From Pseudomonas svalbardensis (GTDB lineage Bacteria; Pseudomonadota; Gammaproteobacteria; Pseudomonadales; Pseudomonadaceae), in the NCBI RefSeq assembly GCF_030053115.1, contig NZ_CP125619.1, positions 3,421,501 to 3,485,500 of the forward strand: DNA of 64,000 nt, given 5' to 3'. A program made the position numbers and the translations under genes. Each line of letters starts with the position of its first letter. The first letter of the stretch is position 1. Of this stretch, positions 16,432 through 24,600 are shown piece after piece. The notes under the pieces are model-generated. The model made no database searches, was not told the origin of the DNA, and saw nothing but the letters and a program-made list of their open reading frames with translations.

Positions 16432-17445
16432 TCACGCCGGGGCGTCGCTCAACGCGGCGCGCTCGGCCACATGGCGCAAACTGTCGAAATTGATGTTGGC
16501 GCCCGAGTCGATCGCTACCAGTGTCTGACCCCGGGCACCGGTTTGCGCCACGTATTTCTTGATTCCGGCTACGGCCAAGGCTCCGGAAGGTTCGGTGATC
16601 GAGCGGGTATCGTCGTAGATATTCTTGATGGCGGCGCAGAGCTCGTCGTTGCTGACCGTCAACACCTCATCGACGCAAAACCGGCAGACCTCGAAACCAT
16701 AAGCACCGATCTGGGCGACGGCGACACCGTCGGCGAAAGTGCCTACGTTCGGCAGGACAACTCGCTCGCCGGCCTGCAATGCAGCATATAAACAGGCAGA
16801 ATGCTCCGACTCGACGCCGATGATGCGGACTTCAGGTCGCAGGTACTTGACGTACGCCGCGATGCCGGCGATCAGGCCGCCACCACCCACCGGGACGAAG
16901 ATCGCGTCTAGCGGACCTTGATGCTGACGCAGGATTTCCATGGCGACGGTGCCCTGCCCCGCGATCACGTCCGGATCGTCAAAGGGCGAGACAAAGGTGC
17001 GACCGGTTTGCCGCGCCAGGTTCAATGCATATTCCAGCGCAAACGGAAAACTCTCGCCATGCAGCACGGCATCGGCGCCCCGACTGCGCACACCCAGCAC
17101 CTTCAGTTCCGGCGTCGTGCACGGCATCACAATGGTCGCGGCGATCCCCAGTTCACGCGCCGCCAGCGCCACGCCCTGGGCATGATTGCCCGCCGAAGCG
17201 GTGATCACGCCTCGAACCTTTTGCTCATCGCTCAACTGCACCAATTTGTTGTAGGCGCCGCGGATCTTGAAGGAAAAGGTCGGTTGCAAGTCTTCGCGCT
17301 TGAGCAGGATCTGATTCTCGAGCGTCTCGGACAACGCTGGCGCCGGTTGCAGCGGCGTACGCACCGCGAGCTCATACACGGGCGCGGCGAGGATCTTTTT
17401 CACGTAGTGCTCAAGCAAGGTCTGCTGGGCGGTGGTGCTGCTCAT
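16432..17445 (-). CDS. ilvA: Threonine ammonia-lyase, catalytic domain only
   Basis: This PLP enzyme converts threonine to 2-oxobutyrate, the first step to isoleucine. In 337 residues it shows the PLP-lysine motif SFKIRGAYNK, the phosphate-binding loop GGGGLIAG and the substrate loop SAGNHAQG. The sequence is of the biosynthetic type (LAAPVYELAVRTPLQ), but it ends at RHVAERAALSDAPA, where the full-length enzyme of about 500 residues goes on into the ACT-like regulatory domain. It should therefore lack isoleucine feedback inhibition. An attenuator with a leader peptide precedes it on the same strand (17483-17595). The ATG at 17445 has AGGAG upstream. Another full-length ilvA probably exists elsewhere in the genome (inference). 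Confidence 0.9.
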   Translation of the reverse strand: MSSTTAQQTLLEHYVKKILAAPVYELAVRTPLQPAPALSETLENQILLKREDLQPTFSFKIRGAYNKLVQLSDEQKVRGVITASAGNHAQGVALAARELGIAATIVMPCTTPELKVLGVRSRGADAVLHGESFPFALEYALNLARQTGRTFVSPFDDPDVIAGQGTVAMEILRQHQGPLDAIFVPVGGGGLIAGIAAYVKYLRPEVRIIGVESEHSACLYAALQAGERVVLPNVGTFADGVAVAQIGAYGFEVCRFCVDEVLTVSNDELCAAIKNIYDDTRSITEPSGALAVAGIKKYVAQTGARGQTLVAIDSGANINFDSLRHVAERAALSDAPA

Positions 17446-17482
17446 GGTCGTCTCCTGACGTTGATCGGAACCCAGGAGGCAG

Positions 17483-17511
17483 AAAGTAAAAACCCGCCTC
17501 TAGGGCGGGTT
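17483..17511 (-). terminator. Attenuator terminator upstream of ilvA
   Basis: On the minus strand an 8-bp perfect stem, AACCCGCC / GGCGGGTT with loop CTAGA, is followed by TTTTTACTTT and then, about 40 bp later, by the ilvA ATG. It lies between the leader peptide and the structural gene, so it would stop transcripts before ilvA unless an alternative fold prevents it. Confidence 0.82.
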
Positions 17512-17529
17512 GGGTGCTGCAGTCGTGAG

Positions 17530-17595
17530 CTAGCCCGCCAAATAAGGAATGGCGGTAATAATGCTTGGCTGGCAGCGCAATACAGTGGAAGTCAT
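17530..17595 (-). CDS. Leader peptide of the ilvA attenuator (21 residues)
   Basis: This short ORF on the minus strand is rich in codons for the pathway's amino acids: T, T, V, L near the start and I-I-T-A-I-P-Y-L just before the TAG. The Ile/Thr codons overlap the 5' arm of a CCGCC/GGCGG hairpin (17551-17555 with 17535-17539). The second arm, GGCGGG (17534-17539), can instead pair with CCCGCC of the terminator (17504-17509), forming an antiterminator. Ribosome stalling at Ile or Thr codons would favour that fold and let RNA polymerase reach ilvA. The ribosome site is weak, and a GCCCGG/CCGGGC hairpin lies just upstream of the ATG. Confidence 0.68.
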   Translation of the reverse strand: MTSTVLRCQPSIITAIPYLAG

Positions 17596-17693
17596 GCCCG
17601 GAAATTAGCCGGGCGCTGATGGCAAGTCAATGGCCAATTTTACTCGGCCTCTGTAGGCTGGCGACTCTGCTCATCGTCCCAAGGAAGGAAACC

Positions 17694-18026
17694 ATGAAGT
17701 CTGTCGTCCTGCCCCTCATTGCCCTGATCACGTTCGCCGGCTACACCGTTTCGGTGATGCTTCAGGCCGAACAGTCATTGATCGACTTCGGCATCAGCCT
17801 GATGTCGCGCCCCGACACCGCGCAGGTGGTGATTGATTTGTACCTGCTGGCGACGCTCGCGGGCATCTGGATGTACACGGATGCGCGCAAGCGTGGGCAG
17901 TCGGGATGGTCGGTGGTTCCCTACCTTTTGATCACCGCTATTTTCGTCTCCATCGGGCCGCTGTTGTACCTCGTGGTTCGTGGCCTGCAAGATCGGAGAA
18001 AGTCCGTCACTTCGCCAACCGCCTGA
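17694..18026 (+). CDS. DUF2834-type small membrane protein
   Basis: The 110-residue protein has about three membrane helices (VVLPLIALITFAGYTVSVML, VVIDLYLLATLAGIWMYT, VVPYLLITAIFVSIGPLLYLVV) and a short basic tail. The pattern DLYLLATLAGIWMYTDARKRG and the overall size fit DUF2834, an inner-membrane family without known function. The frame is open further upstream, but ATG 17694 has AAGGAAGG in front of it. It converges on the CorA-type gene, overlapping its end by 20 bp. Confidence 0.75.
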   Translation: MKSVVLPLIALITFAGYTVSVMLQAEQSLIDFGISLMSRPDTAQVVIDLYLLATLAGIWMYTDARKRGQSGWSVVPYLLITAIFVSIGPLLYLVVRGLQDRRKSVTSPTA

Positions 18027-18930
18027 GCCCGAGCACCATCACTCCAGCCCCCATTATCATCGCGGTCAGAAACAGCGGATACGAAACCCACCACGGCACG
18101 CCCGCCGTCATCATGCTGAACTCGGACATGCCGCCGATACTTGCAATCAGGTTCAGCGGCAGAAACACCACATTGATCAACGTCAGTTTGCGCAACAGGT
18201 TGTTCATGCTGTTGTTCATCAGGTTGCCCCGGGCGTCGATCAGCCCGGAGAACACCGTGGAGTAGATTTCCGCCTGTTTGTAGCACTGGTTGTTTTCGAT
18301 GATCAGGTCGTCGATCAGGCCAATGGCTTCGGCGCTGAAATGTTCCTTTGCGGCGTGATTGCGCAACCGGGTCAGGACTGCGCCGTTGCTGTGAATCGCA
18401 TTGATGTAATAGATCAGGCTTTCGCTGAGGTTGAACATCTGAATCAGGTGCTGGTTCTGCATCGACGCGTTGAATTTCTGCTGCAACTCCCGGGCTACCA
18501 GCTTGATCACCTTCAGGTGGCCCAAATAGTGATGGATGTTGTTGAACAACAGGTCGAGCAACACATCCAGCGGCGTGTTCAGAGGTTGGCGCATGCCGAG
18601 GCCACTGAGTGGCGAGTCATCGGTGGCGATCACCAGCAAACGATGCTCGGAAAACAGCAAACCGCACGACGACACTTCAAAAGCCAGGCTGCCGGCACCG
18701 GAATAGTTTTCCGGGCGTTTCCAGATCAGGAACAGGTTGTCGGGGTGAAACTCGATGCGTGACACCTCGTCCGGATCCAGGGCCGAGGCCAGCGCGTGTT
18801 CATCAACTTTGAAATGGCTGTGCAGCAGATCCCGTTCGGCCGCATCGGGGTTGCTGAACAACATCACGTCGGCGTCCAGCCGTTCGACCGCTTGCAGGGC
18901 ACCTTGGCTCAGTTGAAAGCTCTTGATCAT
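18007..18930 (-). CDS. CorA-family divalent cation transporter
   Basis: The 307-residue inner-membrane channel protein of the CorA/ZntB superfamily has a large cytosolic N-terminal domain with long helices and two C-terminal membrane helices (LTLINVVFLPLNLIASIGGM and the last, YPLFLTAMIMGAGVMVLGL). The loop that is normally G-M-N reads G-G-M-S-E-F here, so Asn of the signature is replaced by Ser, and ion selectivity may differ from classic Mg2+ CorA. It starts 7 bp after the RimK-like gene and is very likely in one operon with it. Confidence 0.87.
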   Translation of the reverse strand: MIKSFQLSQGALQAVERLDADVMLFSNPDAAERDLLHSHFKVDEHALASALDPDEVSRIEFHPDNLFLIWKRPENYSGAGSLAFEVSSCGLLFSEHRLLVIATDDSPLSGLGMRQPLNTPLDVLLDLLFNNIHHYLGHLKVIKLVARELQQKFNASMQNQHLIQMFNLSESLIYYINAIHSNGAVLTRLRNHAAKEHFSAEAIGLIDDLIIENNQCYKQAEIYSTVFSGLIDARGNLMNNSMNNLLRKLTLINVVFLPLNLIASIGGMSEFSMMTAGVPWWVSYPLFLTAMIMGAGVMVLGLRRLAK

Positions 18931-18937
18931 CCGCCGT

Positions 18938-20512
18938 TCACCAGGCCTGGCCGCGGCGCTTGAGTTCCAGGCGACGGACGAACTCTTCCAGCACCAGTGA
19001 ATACAGATCGTCCTGCAAGTAAGCGTCTTCGATGCCGGCGTCCATGTTCGGGTTGTCGTTGACCTCGATCACCACCACTTTGTCGCCGGATTGCTTGAGG
19101 TCGACACCGTAGAGGCCATCGCCGATCAGGTTCGCGGTCTTCACCGCCAACTCCACCACCGCCCGCGGTGCTTCGTGAACCGCCAGGGTGCGGCATTCGC
19201 CGTTGATGTCCTGGCCCTTGGCCTTGTGGTTGTAGATCTGCCAATGACCCTTGGACATGAAGTACTGGCAGGCAAAGATGGGTTTGCGGTTGAGCACGCC
19301 GATACGCCAGTCGTATTCGGTGTAGAAGAATTCCTGCGCCAGCAACAGCACCGAATGCTCGAACAGTTCGGCCGTGGCTTCGAGCAAGGCTTGCTGGCTT
19401 TCGACCTTGATCACGCCCCGAGAGAAACAGCCGTCGGGGATCTTCAGCACCAACGGAAAACCGAGGCGCTCGCCGACCCGTTCAAAGTCTTCCGGTCGCT
19501 CTTTGTAGAGAATCTCGGTGGCGGGCATGCCCAGTTGATGGCTCTTGAGCAGATCGGTCAGGTACACCTTGTTGGTGCAACGCAGAATCGACGCCGGGTC
19601 GTCCATCACCACCAGCCCTTCGCTCTCGGCTTTCTTGGCAAAACGGTAGGTGTGGTTATCGACACTGGTCGTCTCGCGGATCAGCAGCCCGTCGTATTCG
19701 GCAATACGTGCGTAGTCCTTGCGCTCGATCAGCTCGACGTCGATGCCCAACGTCTTGCCAACCCTGACGAAGTTGTCCAGCGCCTTGGCATTAGACGGCG
19801 GCAACGCTTCCTGGGGATCGTGCAGGATGGCCAGGTCATACCGGGCCAAACGCCGGGAACGTGGTACGCGCCAGATCTTGCGACTGAAACTGTCGAGTGA
19901 GTGGGCGAACTGGTCTTCCTGGTCTTCGCGCAACTTATGTAAGGCGCCGGACTTTATCCCTTCAATGTGCCAGCCGTTAGTTCGACGAAACTCAACTAAC
20001 AATATCGGGCACGGAAAAACTTCAAACAACTGTCGCGCCAGATCCTGCAACGGTTCGATATGAGTCTTGCCAAAGTACAGTGTCAGGGTAAAGCCTTCGG
20101 TATCGCTGTAAAGATGATGACTGAGGGCTTTTTCCAGGGTTTTATCCAGATCATCCAGGGCCAGGCCGTACAAGGATTTTCGAGTCAGTTCGCTGATGGT
20201 CCGCACCGACGGAATCACCTTGTGCCCGCGGGCCTCGGCCAGCAGCGAGCAGTAGTAACCGTGCCCCAGATACTTGTAGCTGCGGCACAGGTTGATCACC
20301 TGCACCCGCTTGCCCTGCTCGTTGGCCCGGGGTTTCTCGAGGTATTCCTGGGCGCTGACGATGTCTTCACTGGGAAAGTAGGAGGCCCAGTCTTCCTTGC
20401 GTTCGACGATGATAATCAACTGGCTAGAAGTTTTAACACCGTCATTTAAATAAGTTGCTGCCGGCAAAGTTTGCTCGGATACTTCGCGCCAATGACCCTG
20501 TACCGCTGACAT
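18938..20512 (-). CDS. RimK-like ATP-grasp ligase
   Basis: The 524-residue protein has an N-terminal region of unknown role (about 1-290, containing NLCRSYKYLGHGYYCSLLAEARG) and a C-terminal ATP-grasp domain of the RimK type (LGFPLVLKIPDGCFSRGVIKVE, ACQYFMSKGHWQIYNH, and the metal-binding VVVIEVNDNPNMDAGIED). RimK homologues join amino acids to peptides or proteins with ATP. The substrate here is unknown. The ATG at 20512 is preferred to the open frame up to 20650, since GGAT lies at the right distance. It is divergent, with a 92-bp gap, from a gene fusing a GNAT acetyltransferase with a C39-type peptidase, a pairing that suggests peptide modification. Confidence 0.88.
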   Translation of the reverse strand: MSAVQGHWREVSEQTLPAATYLNDGVKTSSQLIIIVERKEDWASYFPSEDIVSAQEYLEKPRANEQGKRVQVINLCRSYKYLGHGYYCSLLAEARGHKVIPSVRTISELTRKSLYGLALDDLDKTLEKALSHHLYSDTEGFTLTLYFGKTHIEPLQDLARQLFEVFPCPILLVEFRRTNGWHIEGIKSGALHKLREDQEDQFAHSLDSFSRKIWRVPRSRRLARYDLAILHDPQEALPPSNAKALDNFVRVGKTLGIDVELIERKDYARIAEYDGLLIRETTSVDNHTYRFAKKAESEGLVVMDDPASILRCTNKVYLTDLLKSHQLGMPATEILYKERPEDFERVGERLGFPLVLKIPDGCFSRGVIKVESQQALLEATAELFEHSVLLLAQEFFYTEYDWRIGVLNRKPIFACQYFMSKGHWQIYNHKAKGQDINGECRTLAVHEAPRAVVELAVKTANLIGDGLYGVDLKQSGDKVVVIEVNDNPNMDAGIEDAYLQDDLYSLVLEEFVRRLELKRRGQAW

Positions 20513-20604
20513 AGTGATTGATCCGTTGGAGAACAAGACCTTTCCTATTAAGCACGAACTTTTTAGAAAGTCCCGTTTCGTTACGCAACTTTTACGGTGG
20601 TCAT

Positions 20605-21702
20605 ATGAATCTGGTTTTTCGCCTGGCGGTGGTTGAAGACTTGCCGGCACTGCTGGAACTCGAACAACACTGTTTCACCACGGATCGGCTTAACCGTCGC
20701 AGCTTTCAATGGATGATCACTCGGGCCCACGGGCAACTGCTGGTGGCCCAGCGTGGCGAGCACCTCGTTGGTTACGCCGTGGTGCTGTTTCACCGGGGTA
20801 CTTCGCTGGCGCGCCTTTACTCGATTGCGATCGCCAGCGAAGCACGCGGCAGCGGACTGGGCAGGCAGTTGCTCGAACGGATTGAGGCCTGCGCCCTTGA
20901 GCACGACTGCGCCTACCTGCGGCTGGAAGTTCGCATCGACAACCCGACGGCGATTGCCCTGTATGAGCGCAACGGTTACCGACGCTTTGCCCTGATTCAC
21001 GACTATTACCAGGACCATGCCGATGCGCTGCGGCTAGAGAAGCGCATCCTCCAGCACCGCGACTCGCGCAACATCAAGGTGCCCTGGTATCCGCAGACCA
21101 CCGATTTCACCTGCGGCCCGGCCTGTCTGCTGATGGCCATGGGCGCGCTGCAAGCGGGTCGCGTGCTGGAGCGTCGCGAAGAACTGCAGATCTGGCGGGA
21201 GGCGACCACCGTGTTCATGACCTCGGGCCATGGTGGCTGCAGCCCTCAAGGCCTGGCGCTGGCGGCATGGCGACGAGGGTTTCGGGTGCGACTGCAACTG
21301 AGCATGGCTGGGCCACTGTTTCTCGATGGCGTACGCGATGCGCATAAAAAAGAGGTAATGCGGTTAGTACACGAAGAGTTCACCACGCAGCTACAAGAGA
21401 CTGATGTGGAGCGAGTGATCGGCGGACCACTGAACCTTCCACGGTTACTGGATGATGGCGGACAACCGCTGGTGCTCATCAGTTGCTATCGACTGACCCG
21501 TTCCAAATCGCCGCATTGGGTGATCGTCACCGATTGCGATGAAGAGTTCGTCTACCTGCATGACCCGGATGTCGATCACAGCCAGCATCGCCAACCCATG
21601 GACTGCCAGCATTTGCCGGTCAGTCATGGGGAATTTGAAAAGATGTGCAGTTTCGGTCGAGGCAAGCTTCGGGCGGCAGTGATCCTGTACGCCCGAACGT
21701 GA
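20605..21702 (+). CDS. GNAT acetyltransferase fused to a C39-type cysteine peptidase
   Basis: This is a two-domain protein of 365 residues. Residues 1-150 form a GNAT domain with the acetyl-CoA loop EARGSGLGRQLL near residue 80 and NPTAIALYERNGYRRFA. Residues 155-365 form a papain-like C39 domain with nucleophile Cys170 (TDFTCGPACL), His304 (SPHWVIVTD) and Asp320 (HDP). All catalytic positions are present. There is no signal peptide, so it should act in the cytosol. ATG 20605 follows a GGTGG site and fits the GNAT start MNLVFRLAVVEDLPAL. It is divergent from the RimK-like gene. Together they could add, acetylate and cleave a peptide, but the substrate is unknown. Confidence 0.88.
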   Translation: MNLVFRLAVVEDLPALLELEQHCFTTDRLNRRSFQWMITRAHGQLLVAQRGEHLVGYAVVLFHRGTSLARLYSIAIASEARGSGLGRQLLERIEACALEHDCAYLRLEVRIDNPTAIALYERNGYRRFALIHDYYQDHADALRLEKRILQHRDSRNIKVPWYPQTTDFTCGPACLLMAMGALQAGRVLERREELQIWREATTVFMTSGHGGCSPQGLALAAWRRGFRVRLQLSMAGPLFLDGVRDAHKKEVMRLVHEEFTTQLQETDVERVIGGPLNLPRLLDDGGQPLVLISCYRLTRSKSPHWVIVTDCDEEFVYLHDPDVDHSQHRQPMDCQHLPVSHGEFEKMCSFGRGKLRAAVILYART

Positions 21703-21714
21703 GTTTCACAATCC

Positions 21715-21849
21715 CTGTAGCAGCTGCCGAAGGCTGCGTTCGGCTGCGCAGCAGTCGTAAATCCAGGCCCCTCGGTCTAACTGAGCTGCCGCGGCGGATG
21801 ATTTTACGACTGCTGCGCAGCCGAACGCAGGCTTCGGCAGCTGCTACAG
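21715..21849. repeat. Long inverted repeat, REP family 2
   Basis: Two nearly perfect inverted arms (CTGTAGCAGCTGCCGA... at 21715-21762, complement at 21800-21849) contain an inner palindrome, CTGCGTTCGGCTGCGCAG. A related copy with the same outer arms is at 35421-35566. It fills the gap between two convergent genes and may end both transcripts. Confidence 0.88.
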
Positions 21850-21856
21850 GTACCGG

Positions 21857-23008
21857 TTACTTCAGTCCAATCTTGTACAGGGCACCATCGTCCTCATCGG
21901 TCAGCACATACAAGTACCCGTCCGGGCCTTGCCGCACATCGCGAATGCGCTTGTTGAGTTCGCCCAGCAATCGCTCTTCGTGAACGACCTTGTCGCCCTC
22001 GAACTGCAAGCGGATCAACTCCTGGCTCACTAACGCGCCGATAAACACGTTGTGCTGCCAGGCCTTGAAGCGGTCAGCGTCGTAGAACGCCATGCCGCTG
22101 AGGCCGGGGGACTTTTCCCAGACGTGGCGCGGGGCGATGGTGCCTTCGGTGGTCTTGCCCTTGGCTTCCGGAATCGGCTGGCCGGAATAGTTGATGCCAT
22201 GAGTTGCCATCGGCCAGCCATAGTTCTTGCCACGCTCGATGATGTTGATTTCATCGCCACCCAGAGGACCGTGCTCGTTTTCCCAGAGAGTGCCGGTCCA
22301 GGGGTTGAGCGCCGCGCCTTGCGGATTGCGCTGGCCGTAGGACCAGATTTCCGGGCGTACGCCGGCCTGACCGACAAAAGGGTTGTCATCCGGCACCTTG
22401 CCGTCCGGGTAAATCCGCACGACCTTGCCTTGCAGTTTGTCGAGGTCTTGGGCGGTCGGCCGGTCGTTGTTCTCGCCAAGGGTGATGAACAGATAGCCGT
22501 CGCGGTCGAACACCAAGCGCGAACCAAAGTGGTTACCGACCGAAAGCTTGGGCTCCTGGCGAAAGATCACTTTGAAATCCTTGAGGGCCGTCAGGTCGTC
22601 AGACAGACGTCCACGACCGACCGCGGTCCCGGCCTTGCCGCCCTCACCACCGCCTTCGGCATACGACAGATAGACCGTGCGGTCTTGCTTGAAGTCGGGC
22701 GATAACACCACATCCAGCAAGCCGCCCTGTCCCTTGGACCAGACCTTTGGCACGCCACTGAGCGGAGCGGAAAGTTTACCGTCGGCGCTGACCACTCGCA
22801 GGTTGCCGGGCCGTTCGGTCACCAGCATCCCTTGACGATCGGGAAGAAACGCCAAGGCCCAGGGATGTTCGAGCCCCTTGGTCATTGTCGTCACCTCAAG
22901 GGTGCCCTGTTCGCTTTTAAAATTCTGGGTTGGCGCTGCGAAAACGGGCGCCGTGACGGTGATCAGTGCGCTGGCACACAGTGTGGCCAGAAGGGTTTTA
23001 CGCAACAT
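21857..23008 (-). CDS. PQQ-dependent aldose sugar dehydrogenase (YliI type)
   Basis: The secreted six-bladed beta-propeller enzyme is expected to oxidise aldoses in the periplasm with PQQ. The 383-residue precursor has a signal peptide (LLATLCASALITVTAPVFA). Family motifs are LEHPWALAFLPD, NHFGSRLVFDRDGYLFITLG, SYGQRNPQG with LWENEHGPLGGDE, and near the end DVRQGPDGYLYVLTDE. These include the basic and His residues that hold PQQ and the active site in soluble glucose dehydrogenase relatives. A small Pro-rich secreted protein gene lies just upstream on the same strand. Confidence 0.93.
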   Translation of the reverse strand: MLRKTLLATLCASALITVTAPVFAAPTQNFKSEQGTLEVTTMTKGLEHPWALAFLPDRQGMLVTERPGNLRVVSADGKLSAPLSGVPKVWSKGQGGLLDVVLSPDFKQDRTVYLSYAEGGGEGGKAGTAVGRGRLSDDLTALKDFKVIFRQEPKLSVGNHFGSRLVFDRDGYLFITLGENNDRPTAQDLDKLQGKVVRIYPDGKVPDDNPFVGQAGVRPEIWSYGQRNPQGAALNPWTGTLWENEHGPLGGDEINIIERGKNYGWPMATHGINYSGQPIPEAKGKTTEGTIAPRHVWEKSPGLSGMAFYDADRFKAWQHNVFIGALVSQELIRLQFEGDKVVHEERLLGELNKRIRDVRQGPDGYLYVLTDEDDGALYKIGLK

Positions 23009-23059
23009 GCACGATTCCTTTTGTCGTTCGAATGGCTGGCAAGAACGCTGTCGTGCCGT

Positions 23060-23416
23060 TCAACGGTTGCTGGTGTCTGCGTCTCGATGAGGTGGATTGG
23101 GAATGAATTTCGGTGGGGTAGCGGGAGGCGAGCGATCCTGGGGATAGCGGTTGCCGACACCACCATTGTCAAGCGTCGGAGGGCGCGGCACGGGCACTGT
23201 GTTCGGCCCACGAATGGCCGGCGCGCTGGGTTGCGTGCCTTGCATGCTGTTGGGATTGGCCCGGCGAATCGGGCTGTTGTAAGGATTGCTGGTGTGGCCC
23301 GTCGGGCTCTGGGCCAACAGCAATGAAGAAGTTGGCGATGCGGTGTCAGCCTGGGCCAGATTGCTCAGCACGCCACTCAACGCCAACGCGGTGCAGCCGA
23401 GCACAAATCTGTTCAT
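23060..23416 (-). CDS. Small secreted Pro/Asn/Ser-rich protein
   Basis: The 118-residue protein has a signal peptide (FVLGCTALALSGVLSNLAQA). The rest is low-complexity, rich in Pro, Asn, Ser and Arg (TGHTSNPYNSPIRRANPN, GPNTVPVPRPPTL), and probably disordered in the periplasm. I do not recognise a family. GAGG lies upstream of ATG 23416. It is 51 bp upstream of the sugar dehydrogenase on the same strand and may share its transcript. Confidence 0.68.
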   Translation of the reverse strand: MNRFVLGCTALALSGVLSNLAQADTASPTSSLLLAQSPTGHTSNPYNSPIRRANPNSMQGTQPSAPAIRGPNTVPVPRPPTLDNGGVGNRYPQDRSPPATPPKFIPNPPHRDADTSNR

Positions 23417-23619
23417 GGGGAGCCTCTCGACATCAGCGTGGATAGGAACTTCGATATCACGCTACGCCCGGGGTTCGGATTTGTTAACTAAAACCTCCTT
23501 CACAAGATGTAACACGAGTTGACCCGACCGCCGATACGCCCGCAGGACCGGGTCGCCGCCCGCTGAAACTTTTGCACAGCGTCACAGGTCACCTGAACAT
23601 CACTCGCGAGAAGACGACC

Positions 23620-24480
23620 ATGGCACGGGCAATCTGGAAAGGCGCGATCAGTTTCGGTCTGGTGCATATCCCTGTGGCGCTGGTCTCGGCGACGTCCTCG
23701 CAAGGGGTGGATTTCGACTGGCTCGACAGCCGCAGCATGGACCCGGTGGGCTACAAGCGCGTCAACAAGGTCACCGGCAAGGAAGTGACCAAGGAACACA
23801 TCGTTAAAGGTGTGCAGTATGAAAAGGGTCGGTATGTGGTCCTCAGCGAAGAGGAAATCAAGTCGGCGCACCCGCTGTCCACTCAGACCATCGACATCTT
23901 TTCCTTTGTCGACAGCGAGCAGATTCCCCTGCAAAACATCGATACGCCCTACTACCTCGCACCGGATAAACGTGGCGGCAAGGTGTATGCGCTATTGCGC
24001 GAAACGTTAAGCAAGACCAATAAAGTCGCCCTGGCTCTTGTTGTGCTGCACACGCGCCAGCACCTCGCTGCGCTGATGCCGCTGGAATCGGCGATGGTAT
24101 TGGTGATGCTGCGCTGGCCCGCCGAAGTGCGAAGTCTGGATACCCTCGAGTTGGGTAGTGAAGTCACCAAGCCCGAACTGGCCAAAGGTGAACTCGATAT
24201 GGCCAAACGACTGGTTCAGGACATGAGCGCAGACTGGAAACCCGAGGATTATCGCGACAGTTTTGAAGACAAGATCATGGCGTTGGTTGAGAAGAAGGCT
24301 AATGAAGGCAAGATCGAGGATGTGGAAACGGCGACGGGTGAAGAGGAGCGTAAAACCGCAGATGTTATCGATCTGACCGAGCTGCTTAAACGTAGCCTCG
24401 GGGGCAAGAGTGCCGGTAAAACCAAACCGGCGGCTAAACCGGCCGCAAACAAAAAAGCCACGAAGACGTCTCGTGGCTGA
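23620..24480 (+). CDS. ku: DNA end-binding protein Ku
   Basis: Bacterial Ku homodimers encircle broken DNA ends and recruit ligase LigD for non-homologous end joining. The 286-residue protein starts MARAIWKGAISFGLVHIPVAL, the hallmark Ku N-terminus, and continues through the beta-barrel core (YYLAPDKRGGKVYALLRETL, HLAALMPLESAMVLVMLRWP). A Lys/Ala-rich C-terminal tail (KPAAKPAANKKATK) is typical of DNA-binding extensions. The ATG at 23620 is chosen over an open frame starting at 23572. No ligD is in the window. Confidence 0.95.
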   Translation: MARAIWKGAISFGLVHIPVALVSATSSQGVDFDWLDSRSMDPVGYKRVNKVTGKEVTKEHIVKGVQYEKGRYVVLSEEEIKSAHPLSTQTIDIFSFVDSEQIPLQNIDTPYYLAPDKRGGKVYALLRETLSKTNKVALALVVLHTRQHLAALMPLESAMVLVMLRWPAEVRSLDTLELGSEVTKPELAKGELDMAKRLVQDMSADWKPEDYRDSFEDKIMALVEKKANEGKIEDVETATGEEERKTADVIDLTELLKRSLGGKSAGKTKPAAKPAANKKATKTSRG

Positions 24481-24512
24481 TTGAGGGCTGTGCGGTGAAT
24501 GTTTTGGCCCCA

Positions 24513-24574
24513 TCGCGAGCAGGCTCGCTCCCACAGGGGATCGCGGTTAACTGTGGGAGCGAGCCTGCTCGCGA
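24513..24574. repeat. REP pair, family 1
   Basis: Inverted copies of TCGCGAGCAGGCTCGC-TCCCACA (24513-24535 and 24552-24574) are separated by 16 bp. They lie between the convergent ku and lpxO genes. Confidence 0.92.
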
Positions 24575-24600
24575 AGGCTTTATACGCCGAAACACTGCAT

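Noticed and set aside
19091-19900. 269-codon plus-strand open frame inside the RimK-like gene
   Set aside because: The ATP-grasp motifs on the minus strand explain the region. The opposite frame has no start signal and biased composition.
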